From contig JAJRPE010000068.1 of the NCBI GenBank assembly GCA_024280935.1, positions 1 to 34,874 on the forward strand: DNA of 34,874 bases. The letters are read 5' to 3'. This stretch comes from Candidatus Hydrogenedentota bacterium. Lineage in GTDB: Bacteria > Hydrogenedentota > Hydrogenedentia > Hydrogenedentales > JAEUWI01. The notes under the pieces were generated by a model, which saw only the letters and a list, made by a program, of their open reading frames with translations, was not told the DNA's origin and made no database searches. Below, in pieces: positions 7,039 to 15,046 of the stretch. The translations under genes were made by a program, and so were the position numbers. Numbering within the stretch: the stretch's first letter is position 1; the number at the start of each line of letters is the position of its first letter.

Positions 7039-8904
7039 TTGGCGTTGACCTGGGAAGGTTGGATAACCCTTGGTGTTATCCTGTCGGTATTTGTCGTGTT
7101 GGTGCGGAACTGGGCACCACCCGACATGGTCATGCTGTCGGCGGCAATTTTTCTGGGCGTGACGGGCGTGCTGGAGGTGGACCAGGTCTTCGCCGGGCTG
7201 GTGAATCCCGGTGTCCTGGCGATTGGCGCCCTCTTTATCGTCGCGGCAGCCATGCGGGAGACGGGGGTCATCGACATGCTCGGTGCCCGCTTGCTGGGTT
7301 CCGCACGAACGGAAGGGGCCGCGCTTATTCGCCTGGCGGTAACGGTGGTCCCCCTGTCCGCCTTTCTGAACAACACCCCCGTGGTGGCCATGCTCGTTCC
7401 CATGCTATCGAATTGGTCGCGAAAACACCGCGTAGCCCCCTCTAAACTCCTGATTCCCCTGTCCTATATGGCGATTCTTGGCGGCACCTGCACGCTCATC
7501 GGCACGAGCACGACCATTGTCGTGCGTGGATTGATGAAGGAGGCCGTCGCGGGCGAGGGCGGGGCCGCGCTGTCGCAGACCCTCTATCCCATCAGCATGT
7601 TTGAAATCAGCAAGCTCGGCGTACCCTTTGCTCTTATCGGGGTCGTTTATCTGCTGACCATCGGACGAAAACTCCTGCCCGAGCGCTGCGATATGTTGGA
7701 CCAGGGCGGGGAAGGCTCTCGGGACTACCTCATCGACATGCGCCTGGAACCGGAGTGCCGATTGGTCGGCGAGACGGTGGAAGGGGCGGGACTGCGTCAT
7801 TTGCAAGGCCTGTTTCTGGTTGAAATCGTCCGCGATGGCGCGTGCATTACTCCGGTGCGCCCGGATGAAATTCTTCATGCCGACGATGTCCTTACCTTTA
7901 CGGGGGTTCTCTCGACCATTGTAGACTTGGAGCGAATTCCCGGTCTCGTTCCCGTGGCCGATGGGGGTTATGAGGCCAGTGCGTCCCGCGCCCGCGGTAA
8001 AGCGCTGAGCGAAGCCGTAATCTCGGATCGATCCCCGGTCATCGGCAAGACCGTTCGAGATGCCGAGTTTCGCGCCCTCTACAACGCGGCCATTGTCGCG
8101 GTCCACCGTGGCGGTCAGCGCCTAAAGAACCGGGTTGGCGATATCGTTCTCCAATCCGGTGATACCCTGCTGCTCCAGGCAGATCCCCACTTCAAACGTG
8201 CCCACCGGCACAGCCCCGATTTTTTCCTGGTCGGCGGCGTGGAAGAGGCCCGCGCCGTTCGCACCGACAGAGCGCTTATATCGCTGGGGCTATTGGTGCT
8301 GCTCATTGGCCTCATGAGTTTTGGCGATAGCATCGGCAATGGCCTTGGCCGCGTCATCAATAGTGCCCTTGGCGCTGATATCCATATTGAGATTAGCGTG
8401 GCCTTGGCAGCCGCCTTGGTCGCGGTGCTCATGGTCGGCACCCGGTGCATTTCCCCGGCCATCGCACGGGAAGCCCTCGATCTTCGAACACTACTCACAA
8501 TCGGCGCAGCAATCGCTTTGGGCACGGCCCTTGACCAGACCGGGGCTGCGAAGAGCCTGGTCGCCCAACTGCCGATTGAATCGCCCTTTGTTATGCTGGC
8601 GGTCATCTATATCGTGACAAGCATACTCACGGAATGTGTAACGACCAAGGGTTCCGCCGTCATCATGTTTCACATTGGGCTTGCCACCGCAGCGCAACTT
8701 CAAGTCGATCCCCGTCCCTTCGTCATCGCCGTAATTTTCGCAGCGGCCGCAAGCTTTGTCACACCCTTGGGCTACCAGACCAACCTTATGGTTTACGGTC
8801 CCGGCGGGTATCGTTTCTCGGACTACCTGAAGACCGGTTTGCCCCTGAACTTTGTGCTGACGGCGCTGGCCATCGTGCTGATTCCAATTTTCTGGCCCTT
8901 CTAA
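7039..8904 (+). CDS. SLC13/DASS-type transporter with internal RCK_C (TrkA-C) domains
   Basis: A 621-residue polytopic membrane protein of the divalent-anion:sodium symporter group (SLC13/CitM-like); members of this architecture carry sulfate, dicarboxylates or similar anions. Hydrophobic segments fill residues 1-210 and 400-621. Residues ~225-390 are soluble and look like two RCK_C domains (DMRLEPECRLVGETVEG... and ISDRSPVIGKTVRDAEF...), which usually bind small ligands and regulate transport. The conserved loops NNTPVVAMLVPM and, in the second half, VTPLGYQTNLMVYGPGGY match the family's two inverted halves. It starts with TTG at 7039-7041 behind GATGAGGAG. It is monocistronic. The actual anion is not readable; sulfate uptake or phosphate would both fit. 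Confidence 0.9.
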   Translation: MALTWEGWITLGVILSVFVVLVRNWAPPDMVMLSAAIFLGVTGVLEVDQVFAGLVNPGVLAIGALFIVAAAMRETGVIDMLGARLLGSARTEGAALIRLAVTVVPLSAFLNNTPVVAMLVPMLSNWSRKHRVAPSKLLIPLSYMAILGGTCTLIGTSTTIVVRGLMKEAVAGEGGAALSQTLYPISMFEISKLGVPFALIGVVYLLTIGRKLLPERCDMLDQGGEGSRDYLIDMRLEPECRLVGETVEGAGLRHLQGLFLVEIVRDGACITPVRPDEILHADDVLTFTGVLSTIVDLERIPGLVPVADGGYEASASRARGKALSEAVISDRSPVIGKTVRDAEFRALYNAAIVAVHRGGQRLKNRVGDIVLQSGDTLLLQADPHFKRAHRHSPDFFLVGGVEEARAVRTDRALISLGLLVLLIGLMSFGDSIGNGLGRVINSALGADIHIEISVALAAALVAVLMVGTRCISPAIAREALDLRTLLTIGAAIALGTALDQTGAAKSLVAQLPIESPFVMLAVIYIVTSILTECVTTKGSAVIMFHIGLATAAQLQVDPRPFVIAVIFAAAASFVTPLGYQTNLMVYGPGGYRFSDYLKTGLPLNFVLTALAIVLIPIFWPF

Positions 8905-9000
8905 GTATAATTGTGAAGGGTCACGGACCATTACGGGTGTTGCGGGGAATGGGCTTACGAATCTGCACCCCTTCTCATTTGTAATAATTATGGTATAATT

Positions 9001-9269
9001 ATGACATACTTACGATTTGAGTGGGACCCGGCCAAAGCTAAAGCGAACCAGCAGAAACATGGTATTCACTTCGAAGAGGCGCAATGGGTCTTTGATGATG
9101 AATTCGCATTGCTACTTGCCGACCCGGACCACTCAGAATCGGAATGTGCCGCCAGAACAGGTTGCTCCTTGTTTGCCATGCCTATCGGCGGGAAGATACG
9201 TTGGTGCGAATTATCTCTGCCCGGAAAGCGACACGCACGGAACGGCGTGTCTATGAGGATAGACGATGA
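9001..9269 (+). pseudogene. brnT: BrnT-family toxin, frameshifted
   Basis: BrnT is the ribonuclease toxin of the BrnT/BrnA type II toxin-antitoxin system. The N-terminal half reads normally from the ATG at 9001: FEWDPAKAKANQQKHGI, FEEAQWVFDD and LADPDHSESE. After about position 9145 the family sequence continues only in the next frame: LLLVCHAYRREDTLVRIIS (from 9162) followed by ARKATRTERRVYEDRR and TGA at 9267-9269. Only 17 bases separate the two halves where intact members have roughly a dozen residues, so a deletion of about 20 bases seems to have removed the strand between them and shifted the frame. In the original frame translation runs on to 9282, yielding a 93-residue hybrid. The restored frame overlaps the brnA start as ATGA, the usual arrangement. 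No ribosome site is obvious; TATAAT lies directly before the start codon. Confidence 0.85.
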
Positions 9270-9478
9270 GAAGCGAATATGACTTTAGCAAGGCCGTGCG
9301 TAATCCTTATCCGCGCCATGCGAAGAAGCAAGTAACGCTTCGGCTGAATGAGGATGTCATTGCTTATTTCAAGGGAATGGCGGAAGAGTCGGGCGTGCCC
9401 TATCAGAATCTGATTAACTCCTACCTGTTGGACTGCAAGGAGTCGGGGAAAAAACTGGAAATGGTGTGGAAAGCCTGA
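9266..9478 (+). CDS. brnA: BrnA-family antitoxin
   Basis: A 70-residue antitoxin and probable autorepressor. The pattern YDFSKAVRNPY at the N-terminus contacts the toxin in the family, and KKQVTLRLNEDVIAYFKGMAEESGVPYQNLINSYLLDC is the ribbon-helix-helix DNA-binding part. The gene appears intact and complete. Its ATG at 9266-9268 overlaps the last codons of the restored brnT frame, and would be translationally coupled to it; with the toxin frameshifted, ribosomes in the hybrid frame end at 9282 instead, still close enough for reinitiation. Without a working toxin the gene is presumably a remnant or a stand-alone repressor. Confidence 0.9.
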   Translation: MRSEYDFSKAVRNPYPRHAKKQVTLRLNEDVIAYFKGMAEESGVPYQNLINSYLLDCKESGKKLEMVWKA

Positions 9479-9486
9479 AGGAGCCT

Positions 9487-9590
9487 CCGGGACGGACCCG
9501 CGCTCGTGACTTAGGTTTTGTGGGACCCCGTGCGGGCGAGACGTGATGCGTGGGTTGCGAGGTGTCCGTTGGTGCGCGGGCCTGTCCCGG
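9487..9590. repeat. ~104-bp inverted-repeat element, copy A
   Basis: Terminal arms CCGGGACGGACCCGCGC (9487-9503) and GCGCGGGCCTGTCCCGG (9574-9590) match as inverted repeats at 15 of 17 positions. A highly similar copy lies at 10486-10590 in the same orientation, and the two bracket the alpha/beta hydrolase gene. No coding sequence is inside. Confidence 0.85.
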
Positions 9591-9683
9591 TGTTTTTTGG
9601 GCCGAGCTTGTTTTTCTTAGAACCAGAGTGCCGAACCTTATTACGTTTCTACACCGGCTTTGCTATCTTGAGGGAGAGGTTGA

Positions 9684-10508
9684 TTGAGACCTATTTCACT
9701 GACAATCGTCATTTTCTGTTGCTGTTCGGTCTTGGTGGGCTGTGTAGGAAAGATTCAGCGACAGGTTATTTTTCCTGCTGAACGTGTGCTGGACAGGGAC
9801 CCCTCTCTTGCGGGATGGGCATTCGACACCGTGCGCGAGACGGTGGGTGAACACGAGACCTATGGATGGTTTGTTCCCGAAGGACACCCGCGTGGTGTCA
9901 TTCTCTTTTCTCACGGGAATGGAGGAAATCTCTCTGACCGGTTGGGAACCATCGCTTTTATGAAGGAACTTGGCTATTCCGTGCTTGCGTATGACTATGG
10001 GGGTTATGGGGAGAGTACCGGCAACTCTTCAGAGGAACGTTGTTACGCGGATATCCGGGCCATGTGGCATTACTTGGTCGAGAAACGGGGAATCGCGCCC
10101 GAGGATATCGTTTTGTGGGGACGTTCCCTCGGGGGCGGTCCGACCACCGATTTGGCGCGGGAGGTGACCTGTCGGGCAGTTATTTTGGAAAACGCCTTTC
10201 TTTCGACCGCAGATGTGGCACGAGAAAGCAAGGTTCTGCGTCCGTTGCGGGGATTGATTCGCCACCGATTTGACAACAAGTCCAAGATTGCAGAGATTAC
10301 GAGTCCGTTGCTCGTCATTCATAGCCCGGAGGATGAGGTTATTCCGTATGCCCATGGACTCGAACTCTACCAACGGGCAACACCGCCAAAGACTTTTCTG
10401 CAGATTCGTGGCGGGCACAATACGGGGCCCGCAGCCTCTGGTGCGGCCTACCGGAAGGGAATTGAAGCGTTTCTTCGCGGGACATCAGGGACGGACCCGC
10501 GCTCGTGA
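9684..10508 (+). CDS. Alpha/beta hydrolase lipoprotein (ABHD17/Bem46-like)
   Basis: A 274-residue serine hydrolase tethered to a membrane. The N-terminus MRPISLTIVIFCCCSVLVGC is a lipoprotein signal with Cys20 as the lipidation site. The fold elements are in order: oxyanion loop SHGNGGNLSDR, strand LAYDYGGYGESTG, nucleophile elbow GRSLGG with Ser148, acid HSPEDEVIP with Asp217, and GGHN with His245. This triad is that of ABHD13/17 and Bem46-type hydrolases, which act on acyl-thioesters or esters. The start is TTG at 9684 behind GGGAGAGG. The final residues GTDPRS and the TGA stop (10506-10508) are encoded by the left arm of repeat copy B, so the natural C-terminus was probably replaced when the element inserted. 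The substrate is unknown. Confidence 0.88.
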   Translation: MRPISLTIVIFCCCSVLVGCVGKIQRQVIFPAERVLDRDPSLAGWAFDTVRETVGEHETYGWFVPEGHPRGVILFSHGNGGNLSDRLGTIAFMKELGYSVLAYDYGGYGESTGNSSEERCYADIRAMWHYLVEKRGIAPEDIVLWGRSLGGGPTTDLAREVTCRAVILENAFLSTADVARESKVLRPLRGLIRHRFDNKSKIAEITSPLLVIHSPEDEVIPYAHGLELYQRATPPKTFLQIRGGHNTGPAASGAAYRKGIEAFLRGTSGTDPRS

Positions 10509-10590
10509 CTTAGGTCTTGCATGGCCCCCGTGTGGGCGAGCCGTGCTGCGTGGGTAAGGAGGCGGTCGTTGGTGCGCGGGCCTGTCGCGG
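10486..10590. repeat. ~104-bp inverted-repeat element, copy B, overlapping a gene end
   Basis: It begins CAGGGACGGACCCGCGC, ends GCGCGGGCCTGTCGCGG, and is closely similar to copy A at 9487-9590 along its whole length (for example CGCTCGTGACTTAGGT and CGTTGGTGCGCGGGCCTGTC are shared). The first 23 bases provide the last codons and stop of the upstream hydrolase. Confidence 0.85.
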
Positions 10591-10752
10591 TAGACTTTGG
10601 GTGCTTCGCGTTTTTGTCAGACCAACGCCTCGCACGCTGCGCCACCGGGACATGCCGCCGCGTGGTAGCGCGAGGTGCTTCTCGTAGCGCTAATCACGGG
10701 CCACGGAGGGATACCACCACCCATCGTGCCCAGCGGCGGTACGTCCCTGAAT

Positions 10753-12057
10753 TCAGTCCGCCTCCCGTTTCACACACGCCACGATCAACTCCGCACCGGC
10801 GATCCAGGCGTGGTCAACCGGGTCTATTCCCCGCAATTCCAACGCCGCTTTCAGGCTATCAAAGCGGTATTGCGTGATGTGTTCCCGGGTGTAGGGATTG
10901 GGAACGATCCAGTTATAGGCCCGCTCGATGAGCCGCCATTGCCAGCGCCCGTAGTCGGGCGTACCCAGCACCAGGCGGCCTCCGGGTTTCAGCACGCGGT
11001 GCAGTTCATCCAACAGGGCCGCGCCGTCCTCGGGGATGTGCTCAAGCACCTGCGAACAAACGATGGTGGCGACGCTTTCGTCGCCCAGGGGAAGCTGTGT
11101 TCCGTCGCCCTGGATGAGGGGGTGCCCGCAACGCAGCACGAAACGAAGTTTCTCGCCATTGAGATCCAGGGCGATAGCGCCCTCGGGGTACTGCGTCAGT
11201 ATTTGAGAACTGCCGCAGCCCACATCGACCATGGGCCGTGTCGTGCCCGCAAAGCGCAGCAGATGGTGGATGCGCTGCCGGTGCCACCACCGTTGCAGGG
11301 GAATACGGCTTTCACAGGCCCGCCAGTCGTAGTCGGGAAAGGAGCACGCATTGCGAATGCGCCACATCTGATAAAAAAGGCGGCAATAGTCGATGCCGAA
11401 GTGGATGATTCGTGCGTTGGATTGGCCTTCTTCGCGGGGTTCGTAATGGAAGGGAACCTCCGCCACATGACCGCCCCGCCTCATAATCTTGAGCAACAGT
11501 TCAACCAGAAACACGAAGGACGTGAAGCGAATCTCCAGTCCGTCAAAGACCCGGCGATTGTAGAGTCGAAAACCACTGGTCAGGTCGAGGACTGTCAGCG
11601 AGAGGCCGAAGCGGAAGAAGGCGTTGAGGACCTTGCTGAGCAGGAGACGGAAGAAGGGCTGGTCGGCATCCCCACCCGCCACATAGCGCGATGCGATGAC
11701 CAGGTCGCCCTGATCACGTGCGGCCCAGAGATCCTGGATGAAGCGCGTGGGATGGGACAAATCCGCATCCATGGTAATAATGTAGTTGCCATGGGCCGCT
11801 TGAGCGCCGGTCAAAATAGCGTGCCCATAGCCCCGCCCCTTTTCCCGGAGATATCGCGCACCGTGGGACGCTACAATGTCCGGCGTTCCATCCGCCGAGG
11901 CCGCATCCACCACGAGGATTTCGGAATGGATCGGGAGTCCACCCAATGCCGTCTGAAGGGCAGGGAGCAGCAGGTTTAGATTGGCCCCCTCGTTCTTACT
12001 GGGGATGACCACCGTCAGATCGATGGTGGGGCGCTTGTGAGGTGTTTGCATGGTCAT
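10753..12057 (-). CDS. Family 2 glycosyltransferase fused to a class I SAM methyltransferase
   Basis: A two-domain protein of 434 residues. Residues ~12-235 are a GT2 enzyme of the polyprenol-phosphate (dolichol-phosphate mannosyltransferase) type: LTVVIPSKNEGANL, EILVVDAASADGT, metal-binding ITMDADLSHP (DxD), and the SGFRLYNRR motif. Residues ~275-434 are a methyltransferase: MVDVGCGSSQIL (SAM motif I), LPLGDESVATIVCSQVLEHIPED and LHRVLKPGGRLVLGTPDYG. No membrane segments follow the GT2 part, so it should sit at the inner face of the membrane. ATGs at 12057 and 12051 are both possible; neither has a clear ribosome site. It follows the small membrane protein gene by 30 bases and is probably co-transcribed. 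It may make and methylate a lipid-linked sugar; that is inference. Confidence 0.9.
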   Translation of the reverse strand: MTMQTPHKRPTIDLTVVIPSKNEGANLNLLLPALQTALGGLPIHSEILVVDAASADGTPDIVASHGARYLREKGRGYGHAILTGAQAAHGNYIITMDADLSHPTRFIQDLWAARDQGDLVIASRYVAGGDADQPFFRLLLSKVLNAFFRFGLSLTVLDLTSGFRLYNRRVFDGLEIRFTSFVFLVELLLKIMRRGGHVAEVPFHYEPREEGQSNARIIHFGIDYCRLFYQMWRIRNACSFPDYDWRACESRIPLQRWWHRQRIHHLLRFAGTTRPMVDVGCGSSQILTQYPEGAIALDLNGEKLRFVLRCGHPLIQGDGTQLPLGDESVATIVCSQVLEHIPEDGAALLDELHRVLKPGGRLVLGTPDYGRWQWRLIERAYNWIVPNPYTREHITQYRFDSLKAALELRGIDPVDHAWIAGAELIVACVKREAD

Positions 12058-12087
12058 AGAGAAGGGGTTCTGGCGGGGAGCCCGGTG

Positions 12088-12294
12088 TCAATCCCCCGAC
12101 TGCTCCTGCCCGGTGTCTTGCGAGGTGCTGTCTTCCCCTGTTTTTCCAGAAAAATAGGCCTTGATCTGCTGCCAGTAGCCCTTTATCACCAACAGGCCAC
12201 CCAGTATTCCCCCGATAAGGCCCTGAAAAATAATCGCCTCCATGCCACCAAATATGTAGGCAGACTGAGGGGTTCTCGCTCTATGTCGTTTCAT
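12088..12294 (-). CDS. Small single-pass membrane protein (68 aa)
   Basis: A hypothetical protein with a basic N-terminus (MKRHRARTPQ), a Gly-rich hydrophobic segment at about residues 20-40 (IIFQGLIGGILGGLLVIKGYW), a short basic amphipathic run QQIKAYFSGK and an acidic, Ser/Gln-rich tail. The ATG at 12292-12294 was chosen for AGGAAG five bases upstream; internal Met at 12243 is the alternative. It lies directly before the GT2-methyltransferase gene on the same strand. Small membrane partners of this size are often next to glycosyltransferases, but I recognise no named family. Confidence 0.65.
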   Translation of the reverse strand: MKRHRARTPQSAYIFGGMEAIIFQGLIGGILGGLLVIKGYWQQIKAYFSGKTGEDSTSQDTGQEQSGD

Positions 12295-12404
12295 TGCACT
12301 TCCTGATCCAAATGTTTTTCGTAAGCGACCAAGGCTCGCCTGGTGATGAAACACCCGTTCGATGTATCGGAGTTCCTTCCAGTTTACTTTAGCGCCCTGC
12401 TACT

Positions 12405-14822
12405 CTATTCGACGATGAACCCGTGATACAAGCCGAGGTAATAGGCCAGCAGAAAAGGCGAGCCTTCGTCCAGCCACTTTCCGCCACCACCCAGGTCATC
12501 GTAGCGCCAGGTGTCCTCACTGAAGGTCAGGGCGTTGCGCTCGTCGATGGGTATCACGTAGCCGTCGACGCGGTAGCCATGGCCCTTGGCTTTTCCCGGC
12601 TCCCGGGTGTGCTCACCCAGAGGAATGAGATCGATACGGTGGCTGTTCTTTATTGGCCAGATAACCAGGTCCATGGGGAAACGTTTGAGCGTATCGACAC
12701 TGTCCCCAAGCCAATCACCCGTGGGAGAGAGGTCCGTCACGCCCCACTGGGTCGTCATGCCTTGCCCCTCACAGAGGGCCGCATAGACGAAGTTGAAGAA
12801 GGGATTGCGCTCCGGCTTCACAATCTGCCAGTAATAGAAGATGGCGTTCTGAAACATGCGCAGCACCCGTGGATCCTTTTCATAGCGGATCAGGCTGTAG
12901 AAGTTCATGAAGGACATTTTGTCATCAAATTGAACGTGAGACCCCGGTCCCGCCTGGAGTTTGGGCATAACCATGCCGTTGATTCCGTAGTGGTGGGTGT
13001 CCACCAGATCCATGAAAACATCGCGGTACTTCTGCTCGCCGGTTATGTGATACGTCACGTTGAGGTAGGTCAGGAGGCTCAACGAATTCAGGCCCCGCTC
13101 CGTCCACCAGTTCGGGTCGCCATTGAGGGATTCGGGGCTGAAGTTGGCCCAGCGGGTCGGCTTGCCGTCATGGTCCACCAGTCGGAAATTGTGTTCGATG
13201 AGGTGGTCCATCACCCGTGCCGCCACCTCGCGAACCCGTGCCTTTTCGGCCTCGGTCTCCGCCACGTGGTCGTAATAGAGACCATAGAGTAAAAAGTGAC
13301 CATCGAGTTCATCCGAACTGGCATCCGTTTTCCAGTACCATTTTCCGTCGCCGCTTGTGGGCCAACGGGGGTCCAAAATCTTCCAGAGGGCATCACCCTG
13401 TTGCTTTTTTCGGTCGTGTTCGACGTTGTCCCGTTCGTTGGGATTCCATCCGTCGGTAGGCAGGATACAACGGGCAATAAAACCCGGCGGGGCAGGGTTG
13501 GAACCCGACTGGGTCACTTCGCTGAGAAAGGCCAGGGCCTCGAAAATAGCCGTGGCCCGTTCCTTCGCTTTGGGGTCGCCCGTCGCCCCATAGGCCAGGC
13601 ACTCCGCCGCGCCATAAAGTCCTGAATATTGGCCGTCGTTGTCCGTGTCGTGCTGGGTCCACTTGGATTTGTCGCCCGCCGTCTCCAAGCTCACCCCGGC
13701 CACATAGCCAAAGGATGTCCGGCGATGGTAACGGTCGATCTCGGATTCGTAGAAGGCCGCTTTTTTCGCGAAGGTTGTCGGCTGGAAATAGATGTGGCTG
13801 ACGCCGCCCGCGGTCGCAATCCAGGCACCGCCTTTCGTTGCCGCGATATCGCGCACATCGTCATTCGGGAGCCACCGTTTGCCCGCGCGGTAGGCCCAAT
13901 GCTCGCCGTCGAAGTGGATAGCGCCCTTCGTCGTACCCAGCCAAAGCAGCCCGTCCGGGGCGATGTCCATCGACGTAAAGTCATTGTAGGGCAGACCGTC
14001 AGCGCCTGAAAACAATGTCCATTCTCCATCGGCGGCCTGGCGTGCCACGCCCTGGGGCGCGGCGATGAACAGGATGTCGTCTTCAGTTACCATTACGCGC
14101 TGCGCATTGATCAGGGTCCAGCCTCTGTCATTCTGCTCAGGTAGGATGCGCCGCCACCCTGCTCTTCGAAACACTTTCTCCACCTCAGAAGGGGGGCCGG
14201 AAAAATCGATGGCACGCTGGCGCATCTGATAGGCACCCGACGACGTAGCGACAATCGTGTGGCCTTTCTTGTTGACGGCGACGCTGGATACGTTTACGAT
14301 TTCTTCCAAGACTTCGTCAAGAACCTTGAAGGGCCGAAAGGCGCCTTTCTCGACGAAGAGTAACCCCTGGCTGGTACAGACAAGCAGTTGCGGTGCGGTT
14401 GCCTGAGGGGACACTGCGGTATCGACTATGAGAGAAGTCGCAGGTGCCGGAAGTGCCTCCACCAAGAGACTGAACTTTCCTGCCTTCAAGCTATTGATCT
14501 GATTTCCGGCGGCAACGTACAACGTGTCGCCAACGGCGAGTAGCGCGTGAACAGGATTCGCTGGCATGCCCTCTACAGGCACCCACCCTTCACCCGCCCA
14601 TTTCGCGAGTCCGGCGGCAGTACCCGCGTACACATCGCCGCTTTCGGTCACCACGATGGCGCGCACATCGTCCGAAGGCAGCCCGTCCGCCGTGGTATAG
14701 GCCGTGCGCAGCTCTTGGGAATAGGTACTGACCTTCAGGTTTTTCGGGCTAATCTGCGGTGCGCCGTGAACTGCGAGAGTGAGAAAAAACGAGAGAGAGA
14801 ACAGCAATCCTTTTTTATACAT
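12405..14822 (-). CDS. Exported beta-propeller plus alpha/alpha-toroid fusion protein (805 aa)
   Basis: A large secreted or periplasmic protein. MYKKGLLFSLSFFLTLAVHGAP is a Sec signal peptide. Residues ~30-355 contain repeated propeller blades of the two-component-regulator type, visible as recurring LPSDDVRAIVV, DGLPYNDFTSMDIAPDGLLWLGTTKGAIHFDG and WLPNDDVRDIAATKGGAWIATAGGVSH. Residues ~370-805 look like an (alpha/alpha)6 barrel of glycoside-hydrolase or lyase type (TDNDGQYSGLYGAAECLAYGATGDPKAKERA, DELDGHFLLYGLYYD, WTERGLNSLSLLTYLNVTYHITGEQKYRD). No transmembrane segment or histidine kinase follows the propeller, which is where such propellers usually occur. A carbohydrate-active role is inferred from fold only; catalytic residues are not assignable. 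It ends before a small membrane protein and GT2 gene on the same strand, 110 bases away. Confidence 0.8.
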   Translation of the reverse strand: MYKKGLLFSLSFFLTLAVHGAPQISPKNLKVSTYSQELRTAYTTADGLPSDDVRAIVVTESGDVYAGTAAGLAKWAGEGWVPVEGMPANPVHALLAVGDTLYVAAGNQINSLKAGKFSLLVEALPAPATSLIVDTAVSPQATAPQLLVCTSQGLLFVEKGAFRPFKVLDEVLEEIVNVSSVAVNKKGHTIVATSSGAYQMRQRAIDFSGPPSEVEKVFRRAGWRRILPEQNDRGWTLINAQRVMVTEDDILFIAAPQGVARQAADGEWTLFSGADGLPYNDFTSMDIAPDGLLWLGTTKGAIHFDGEHWAYRAGKRWLPNDDVRDIAATKGGAWIATAGGVSHIYFQPTTFAKKAAFYESEIDRYHRRTSFGYVAGVSLETAGDKSKWTQHDTDNDGQYSGLYGAAECLAYGATGDPKAKERATAIFEALAFLSEVTQSGSNPAPPGFIARCILPTDGWNPNERDNVEHDRKKQQGDALWKILDPRWPTSGDGKWYWKTDASSDELDGHFLLYGLYYDHVAETEAEKARVREVAARVMDHLIEHNFRLVDHDGKPTRWANFSPESLNGDPNWWTERGLNSLSLLTYLNVTYHITGEQKYRDVFMDLVDTHHYGINGMVMPKLQAGPGSHVQFDDKMSFMNFYSLIRYEKDPRVLRMFQNAIFYYWQIVKPERNPFFNFVYAALCEGQGMTTQWGVTDLSPTGDWLGDSVDTLKRFPMDLVIWPIKNSHRIDLIPLGEHTREPGKAKGHGYRVDGYVIPIDERNALTFSEDTWRYDDLGGGGKWLDEGSPFLLAYYLGLYHGFIVE

Positions 14823-15046
14823 GGATGAATTCCTACATTGGCAACCGTTGATCGAAAACAGCCCTCATGCCGGGTCCGACCACTATAGCGACTGCGCAAG
14901 GACAGATACAATGGAAACATCTGAATTCAGCGCCTGAAGTGGCAGGGTCACAACCACTTTATGGTCCTTGCATTCCGCCGCCTGAGAATTTGGCCATTGC
15001 CAACCTATTGCGGTAGAGTGTTTGAATCAACCCAATGGAGCACCCC

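Noticed and set aside
8994-8999. TATAAT as the brnT promoter
   Set aside because: It abuts the ATG, so its transcript would start inside or after the start codon; no -35 found. It may be chance in an AT-rich spot.
9487-10590. CRISPR or integron cassette formed by the two direct repeats
   Set aside because: There are only two copies about 1 kb apart, with terminal inverted repeats and no spacers, attC fold or integrase.
10675-11979. Plus-strand frame of 434 codons
   Set aside because: Antisense to the clearly recognisable GT2-methyltransferase gene; the open frame is a codon-bias shadow.
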